Source of the DNA: Candidatus Hydrogenedens sp.
GTDB taxonomy: Bacteria > Hydrogenedentota > Hydrogenedentia > Hydrogenedentales > Hydrogenedentaceae
Length of the DNA: 10,000 bases
Assembly: GCA_020216745.1 (NCBI GenBank)
Contig: JAIWNQ010000198.1
Span: 1 to 10,000, forward strand
Reading direction: 5' to 3'
Shown here: positions 5,708-10,000 of the stretch, piece by piece
How the letters are laid out: each line of letters opens with the position of its first letter
How positions within the stretch are numbered: the first letter of the stretch is position 1
Program-made: the position numbers and the translations under genes
The notes under the pieces: model-generated
The model's input: only the letters and a program-made list of their open reading frames with translations
Told to the model about the DNA's origin: nothing
Database searches by the model: none

Positions 5708-8700
5708 ATGAGTAGACCAATGCATACGTTAGATGGTAACGAGGCGGTAGCAACCATAGCCTATCAGGTTAACGATGTTGCCGCTATTTATCCTATTACC
5801 CCGTCTTCTCCTATGGGCGAGTTTATGGACCAATGGGCAGCAGAAGGTAGAAAAAATATGTGGGGCAACATCCCACAAGTGGTAGAAATGCAAAGTGAAG
5901 CAGGAGCCGCAGGTGCTGTCCACGGTGCCTTACAAGCAGGTGCCCTTACAACCACATTTACCGCATCACAAGGTTTAATGCTGATGCTACCAAATATGTA
6001 TAAAATCGCTGGGGAGCTAACACCGACAGTCTTTCATGTCTCTGCCCGTTCACTTGCTATTCATGCCCTCTCCATTTTCGGCGACCATTCCGATGTTATG
6101 GCAGCACGTACCACAGGTTTCGCCCTTTTAGCTTCCGCTTCTGTGCAGGAGGCTATGGATTTCGCATTAATAGCCCAGTCCGCAACACTAAAATCGAGAG
6201 TTCCATTTCTCCACTTTTTTGATGGTTTCCGCACATCCCATGAAGTGGTGAAAATTGAGATGCTCACAGACGAAGATATAAAGGCTATGATAGATGAAGA
6301 ATATGTCCGAGCACATCGTGAGAGAGCATTAAATCCCGACAAGCCAGTAATCCGTGGAACTGCACAAAATCCAGATGTATATTTCCAGGGTAGAGAAACC
6401 TGCAACCCATATTATTTAGCTTGCCCTGCAATTGTTCAGGAATATATGGATCGTTTCGCAAAAATTACAGGCAGGCAATATCATCTTTTTGATTATATTG
6501 GGGCACCCGATGCAGAACGAATAGTAATCTTGATGGGCTCCGGTTGTGAAGCAGTAACAGAAACGATTGATTATCTCGTAAACCATGGCGAAAAAGTCGG
6601 TGCAATCAAAGTTCGTCTCTACCGTCCATTCGATGCAGAAGCACTTATCAAAGCAATACCTGCTTCTGTAAAGAAAATAGCGGTATTAGACCGTTGCAAA
6701 GAATCCGGTGCCCCGGGAGAACCTCTCTATTTAGATGTTGTCAATGCAGTTAGCGAGGCATATATGAATGGTGAAATTAAAGCCATTCCCAAAATCGTCG
6801 GCGGTAGATATGGGCTATCCTCTAAAGAATTTACCCCAGCAATGATTAAGGGGGTCTTAGATGAATTATCTAAAGACCAGCCCAAAAATCATTTCACAGT
6901 TGGGATTAAGGATGATGTTACAAACACCAGCATTGATTATGACCCCAATTTCTCAACAGAAGACCCCAATGTAGTTCGGGCTGTATTTTATGGCTTGGGC
7001 TCTGACGGTACCGTAGGTGCGAATAAGAATTCTATCAAAATTATTGGTGAAGATACTCCAAATTATGCTCAGGGCTACTTCGTTTACGACTCAAAAAAAT
7101 CAGGGTCGATGACGGTGTCCCATTTACGATTCGGACCAAAAGAAATTCATTCCAATTACCTTATAACACGTGCCAATTTTGTGGCATGTCATCAATTCAG
7201 TTTCATTGAAAAATATGACGTATTGAAAGTAGCAGAAAATAATGCTATTTTCTTATTAAATAGCCCTTATGGACCCGATACTGTATGGGACCACTTACCA
7301 AAAATCACCCAAAAACGAATTATTGAAAAGAAAATTAAGTTTTACGTTATCGATGCTGTGAAAGTTGCCCGCGAAGCTGGCATGGGTGGAAGAATAAATA
7401 CCATCATGCAAACATGCTTCTTTGCTATCAGCGGAATCTTACCGCGAGAAGAAGCAATTAAAGCTATCAAAGAATCCATCAAGAAAACGTATGGAAAACG
7501 TGGAGAAGCCATTGTCCAGAAGAATTGGCAAGCTGTAGACATGACATTAGACCATCTCCATGAAGTGCAGGTCCCTGATAACGTGACCAGCACATTTGAT
7601 TTGGCTCCACCAGTTCCAGATGAAGCCCCCGAATTTGTTAAAGACGTGTTAGCAAAAATTATATCAGGAGAAGGAGATGAACTCCCTGTTAGCAAATTAC
7701 CAGCAGATGGGACATTCCCCACTGGCACAACTAAATGGGAAAAACGGAATATCGGTCTCGAAATCCCTGTTTGGGACCCCGACGTTTGTATCCAATGTGG
7801 AAAATGTGTGATGGTTTGTCCACACGCAGTTATTCGGGCAAAAATATATGACCCGAAATATTTGGAAAAAGCACCGCCAACCTTCAAGTCTACCGAGCCA
7901 AAGTGGAAGGAATATAAACATCTTCGCTATACATTACAAGTATCTCCAGAAGATTGCACAGGTTGCGGTTTATGTTACGAAGTATGTATTGCAAAAAGCA
8001 AGAAAGAAGTGAAAAATCGAGGTGTCACAATGCAACCACAAGCACCTCTCCGCGAAGCAGAACGGGAAAACTGGGAGTTCTTTGAAAGTATTCCTTATTT
8101 TGATAGGTCGCACGTAAATTTGAATCTGGTTAAAGATATCCAATTACTTCAACCCCTATTCGAATTTTCAGGTGCCTGTGCTGGTTGTGGTGAAACACCG
8201 TATGTAAAATTAATTTCTCAGTTATTTGGCGACCGTATGTTAGTTGCCAATGCTACAGGTTGCTCCTCAATTTACGGTGGTAATCTGCCTACAACACCAT
8301 GGACGACCAATGCGGAAGGAAAAGGTCCTGCATGGTGCAACTCATTATTTGAAGATAATGCCGAATTTGGAATGGGAATGCGAGTGGCTATCGATACACA
8401 ACTGAGTTATGCCCAATATCTCCTAAAACAATTAGAAACACAAATAGGGACAGAGTTCGTTTCCGCCTTATTAACAGCAAACCAGACCACAGAAGAAGGT
8501 ATTAAAGCACAAAGAGAACGTGTAACTCTGCTCAAACAAAAACTAAGTGGCTTAGACAATCCATTAGCAAAAGAACTATTGTGTGTCGCAGATGTCTTTG
8601 TTAAGAGAAGTGTATGGGTCCTTGGTGGTGATGGTTGGGCGTATGACATCGGTTATGGTGGTCTTGACCATGTTATTGCTTCCAATCGTGATATAAACAT

Positions 8701-9313
8701 ATTGGTGATGGATACAGAAGTATATTCCAACACAGGTGGACAGTGTTCCAAAGCAACACCTCGTGCCGCAGTAGCAAAATTTGCTGCCGGCGGAAAGCCC
8801 GCACCCAAAAAGGACCTTGCTCTGATGGCTATGTCCTACGGAACTTGCTATGTCGCAAAAGTTGCAATGGGTGCTAATGATGCACAGGCTATAAAAGCCT
8901 TCCGTGAAGCAGAAGCCTATCCTGGCCCTTCTTTAATTATTGCCTATTGCCATTGCATTGCTCACGGGTATAACCTTATGATGGGCTTAGAACAACAAAA
9001 GAAAGCAGTTGCCACAGGACACTGGCAATTAGTGCGATTTAATCCACTTCTGTTAAACGAAGGGAAAAATCCTCTTCAATTAGACTCAAAAGGTCCTACC
9101 ATGCCATTACAAGATTATGTTTATAATGAGACCCGCTACAAAATGCTGTCATTGAGTAATCCAGAAATGGCAAAGATGCTATTAGATGAAGCTCAAAAAG
9201 ATGTACGTATCCGTTGGAAATTATATGAATACCTCGCTTCAATGAGTTGTGAAGAGTTACAAGAAGGTATGAAAAATATTCAAGAATCCGCAGTAGAAAA
9301 CCAGACTAAATAA
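5708..9313 (+). CDS. nifJ: Pyruvate:ferredoxin (flavodoxin) oxidoreductase, single-chain
   Basis: Oxidatively decarboxylates pyruvate with CoA to acetyl-CoA and CO2, reducing ferredoxin or flavodoxin in the cytoplasm. The 1201 residues carry the full fused layout. The N-terminal domain has YPITPSSPMGE (28-38). A transketolase-C-like part follows, then the gamma-type domain (about 420-620; GLGSDGTVGANKNSIK). Next is a 2[4Fe-4S] ferredoxin domain with CIQCGKCVMVCP (Cys694, 697, 700, 704) and CTGCGLCYEVC (Cys750, 753, 756, 760). The thiamine-diphosphate domain has GDGWAYDIGYGG (974-985) and the EVYSNTGGQ stretch. The proximal cluster ligands are Cys824, 827, 852 and 1083, with the same spacing as the Desulfovibrio africanus enzyme (812, 815, 840, 1071, from memory). 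About 118 residues follow the last Cys, fewer than in that enzyme, so its C-terminal protective extension is probably absent (inference). GGAG at 5697-5700 sets the start. The DHOD-like gene follows after 23 bases. Confidence 0.98.
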   Translation: MSRPMHTLDGNEAVATIAYQVNDVAAIYPITPSSPMGEFMDQWAAEGRKNMWGNIPQVVEMQSEAGAAGAVHGALQAGALTTTFTASQGLMLMLPNMYKIAGELTPTVFHVSARSLAIHALSIFGDHSDVMAARTTGFALLASASVQEAMDFALIAQSATLKSRVPFLHFFDGFRTSHEVVKIEMLTDEDIKAMIDEEYVRAHRERALNPDKPVIRGTAQNPDVYFQGRETCNPYYLACPAIVQEYMDRFAKITGRQYHLFDYIGAPDAERIVILMGSGCEAVTETIDYLVNHGEKVGAIKVRLYRPFDAEALIKAIPASVKKIAVLDRCKESGAPGEPLYLDVVNAVSEAYMNGEIKAIPKIVGGRYGLSSKEFTPAMIKGVLDELSKDQPKNHFTVGIKDDVTNTSIDYDPNFSTEDPNVVRAVFYGLGSDGTVGANKNSIKIIGEDTPNYAQGYFVYDSKKSGSMTVSHLRFGPKEIHSNYLITRANFVACHQFSFIEKYDVLKVAENNAIFLLNSPYGPDTVWDHLPKITQKRIIEKKIKFYVIDAVKVAREAGMGGRINTIMQTCFFAISGILPREEAIKAIKESIKKTYGKRGEAIVQKNWQAVDMTLDHLHEVQVPDNVTSTFDLAPPVPDEAPEFVKDVLAKIISGEGDELPVSKLPADGTFPTGTTKWEKRNIGLEIPVWDPDVCIQCGKCVMVCPHAVIRAKIYDPKYLEKAPPTFKSTEPKWKEYKHLRYTLQVSPEDCTGCGLCYEVCIAKSKKEVKNRGVTMQPQAPLREAERENWEFFESIPYFDRSHVNLNLVKDIQLLQPLFEFSGACAGCGETPYVKLISQLFGDRMLVANATGCSSIYGGNLPTTPWTTNAEGKGPAWCNSLFEDNAEFGMGMRVAIDTQLSYAQYLLKQLETQIGTEFVSALLTANQTTEEGIKAQRERVTLLKQKLSGLDNPLAKELLCVADVFVKRSVWVLGGDGWAYDIGYGGLDHVIASNRDINILVMDTEVYSNTGGQCSKATPRAAVAKFAAGGKPAPKKDLALMAMSYGTCYVAKVAMGANDAQAIKAFREAEAYPGPSLIIAYCHCIAHGYNLMMGLEQQKKAVATGHWQLVRFNPLLLNEGKNPLQLDSKGPTMPLQDYVYNETRYKMLSLSNPEMAKMLLDEAQKDVRIRWKLYEYLASMSCEELQEGMKNIQESAVENQTK

Positions 9314-9336
9314 AGGAAAAATAAGGAGTAAAAACC

Positions 9337-10000
9337 ATGGCAGATTTAACAACGAATTATCTCGGAATTAAATTGAAAAACCCTCTCGTTGTGTCACCGT
9401 CTCCTTTGTGTGACAACATTGATAACATAAAACGGATGGAAGACAGAGGTGCCTCCGCAATCGTTTTACATTCATTGTTTGAAGAACAAATTACCTTATT
9501 AAGCCATGAATTGGATAGTAACCTTTCCTACGGCACTGAGAGTTTTGCCGAAGCCATTACCTATTTCCCCGATGTCGGCGATTTTAGGATGGGTCCCGAT
9601 GCCTATTTAGAACATATACAAAAGGCAAAACAGGCTGTTTCCATTCCAATCATGGGTAGCTTAAACGGAGTATCTAAAGGTGGTTGGGTCGAATACGCCA
9701 AAAAAATTCAAGATGCAGGTGCCGATGCCCTTGAACTTAATATTTACTTTATTCCAACGGACCCCAACATGACAAGTGATTACGTCTCCAATATGTATGT
9801 AGACTTGGTTAAAGAAATTAGAAAAGAAGTTACCATCCCATTAGCAGTAAAAATAGGTCCTTATTTCAGTTCTTTGCCCAATGTTGCCAAAAGGCTTGCG
9901 GAAGCTGGTGCAAACGCTCTGGTCTTCTTTAATCGCTTTTATCAGCCCGATTTCGATCTGGACAATCTGGAAGTAGTACCACATATTAACTTAAGCACTT
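9337..10000 (+). CDS. Dihydroorotate-dehydrogenase-like flavoprotein, N-terminal 221 residues (3' end off the window)
   Basis: The frame starts at an ATG preceded by AAGGAG (9323-9328) with 8 bases between, and stays open to the right edge. It encodes an FMN-binding TIM-barrel protein of the DHOD superfamily. It begins [20 protein letters not shown], as class 1 DHODs do, and continues with SPSPL (20-24), HSLFEEQI (45-52), [13 protein letters not shown] (131-143), [10 protein letters not shown] (169-178; Lys172 probably contacts FMN) and NRFYQPDFD near the cut end. The loop that in true class 1A enzymes reads NLSCPN, with the catalytic Cys, here reads NIYFIP (135-140). Pyrimidine synthesis is therefore doubtful. 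From memory, ELNIYYLPTDP-like versions form a distinct family often placed beside nifJ. The 23-base gap to nifJ supports one transcript. The substrate is unknown; an electron link to ferredoxin is only a hypothesis. Confidence 0.92.
   Translation, partial: MADLTTNYLGIKLKNPLVVSPSPLCDNIDNIKRMEDRGASAIVLHSLFEEQITLLSHELDSNLSYGTESFAEAITYFPDVGDFRMGPDAYLEHIQKAKQAVSIPIMGSLNGVSKGGWVEYAKKIQDAGADALELNIYFIPTDPNMTSDYVSNMYVDLVKEIRKEVTIPLAVKIGPYFSSLPNVAKRLAEAGANALVFFNRFYQPDFDLDNLEVVPHINLST

Noticed and set aside
7342..7887. A 181-codon open frame on the minus strand inside nifJ.
   Set aside because: It lies wholly opposite a strongly conserved coding region including the ferredoxin motifs, and its translation shows no recognisable domain; it is an antisense shadow.

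Overview
The window comes from a bacterial chromosome of low to moderate GC content with tight gene spacing and AGGAG-type ribosome binding sites. It carries a single-chain pyruvate:ferredoxin oxidoreductase followed closely by a dihydroorotate-dehydrogenase-like flavoprotein. This points to an anaerobic or facultatively anaerobic lifestyle. From memory, that gene pair occurs in Bacteroidota, Planctomycetota, Hydrogenedentota-like and sulfate-reducing lineages. The sequence alone does not fix the phylum, and no rRNA or tRNA gene is present to help.

Layout. (1) 1-416, minus strand: the N-terminal part of an exported protein of unknown function that runs off the left edge. (2) 562-1374, plus strand: a membrane-tethered cyclophilin-type prolyl isomerase. 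(3) 3263 down to 1401, minus strand: a likely three-gene operon. It holds two tandem paralogous small membrane-anchored proteins with a Trp-containing, probably beta-rich C-terminal domain, then a short-chain dehydrogenase/reductase. (4) 3466-5565, plus strand: a likely two-gene operon of a PlsC-type acyltransferase and an M28-family metallopeptidase homologue with internal membrane helices, 12 bases apart. (5) 5708 to the right edge, plus strand: nifJ (pyruvate:ferredoxin oxidoreductase, 1201 residues) and, 23 bases on, the DHOD-like gene, cut by the window end.

Working together. The nifJ/DHOD-like pair is the clearest functional unit: oxidative decarboxylation of pyruvate to acetyl-CoA with low-potential electrons, next to a flavoprotein of unsettled substrate. 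The acyltransferase and the membrane peptidase both point to the membrane but have no obvious common pathway. The isomerase, the two paralogs and the partial exported protein suggest cell-envelope functions.

No mobile element, CRISPR array, phage gene, RNA gene or convincing intrinsic terminator was seen. No stretch of more than 300 bases lacks a gene. Most of the window looks like ordinary core chromosome; the best candidates for new biology are the tandem paralogs and the DHOD-like partner of nifJ.
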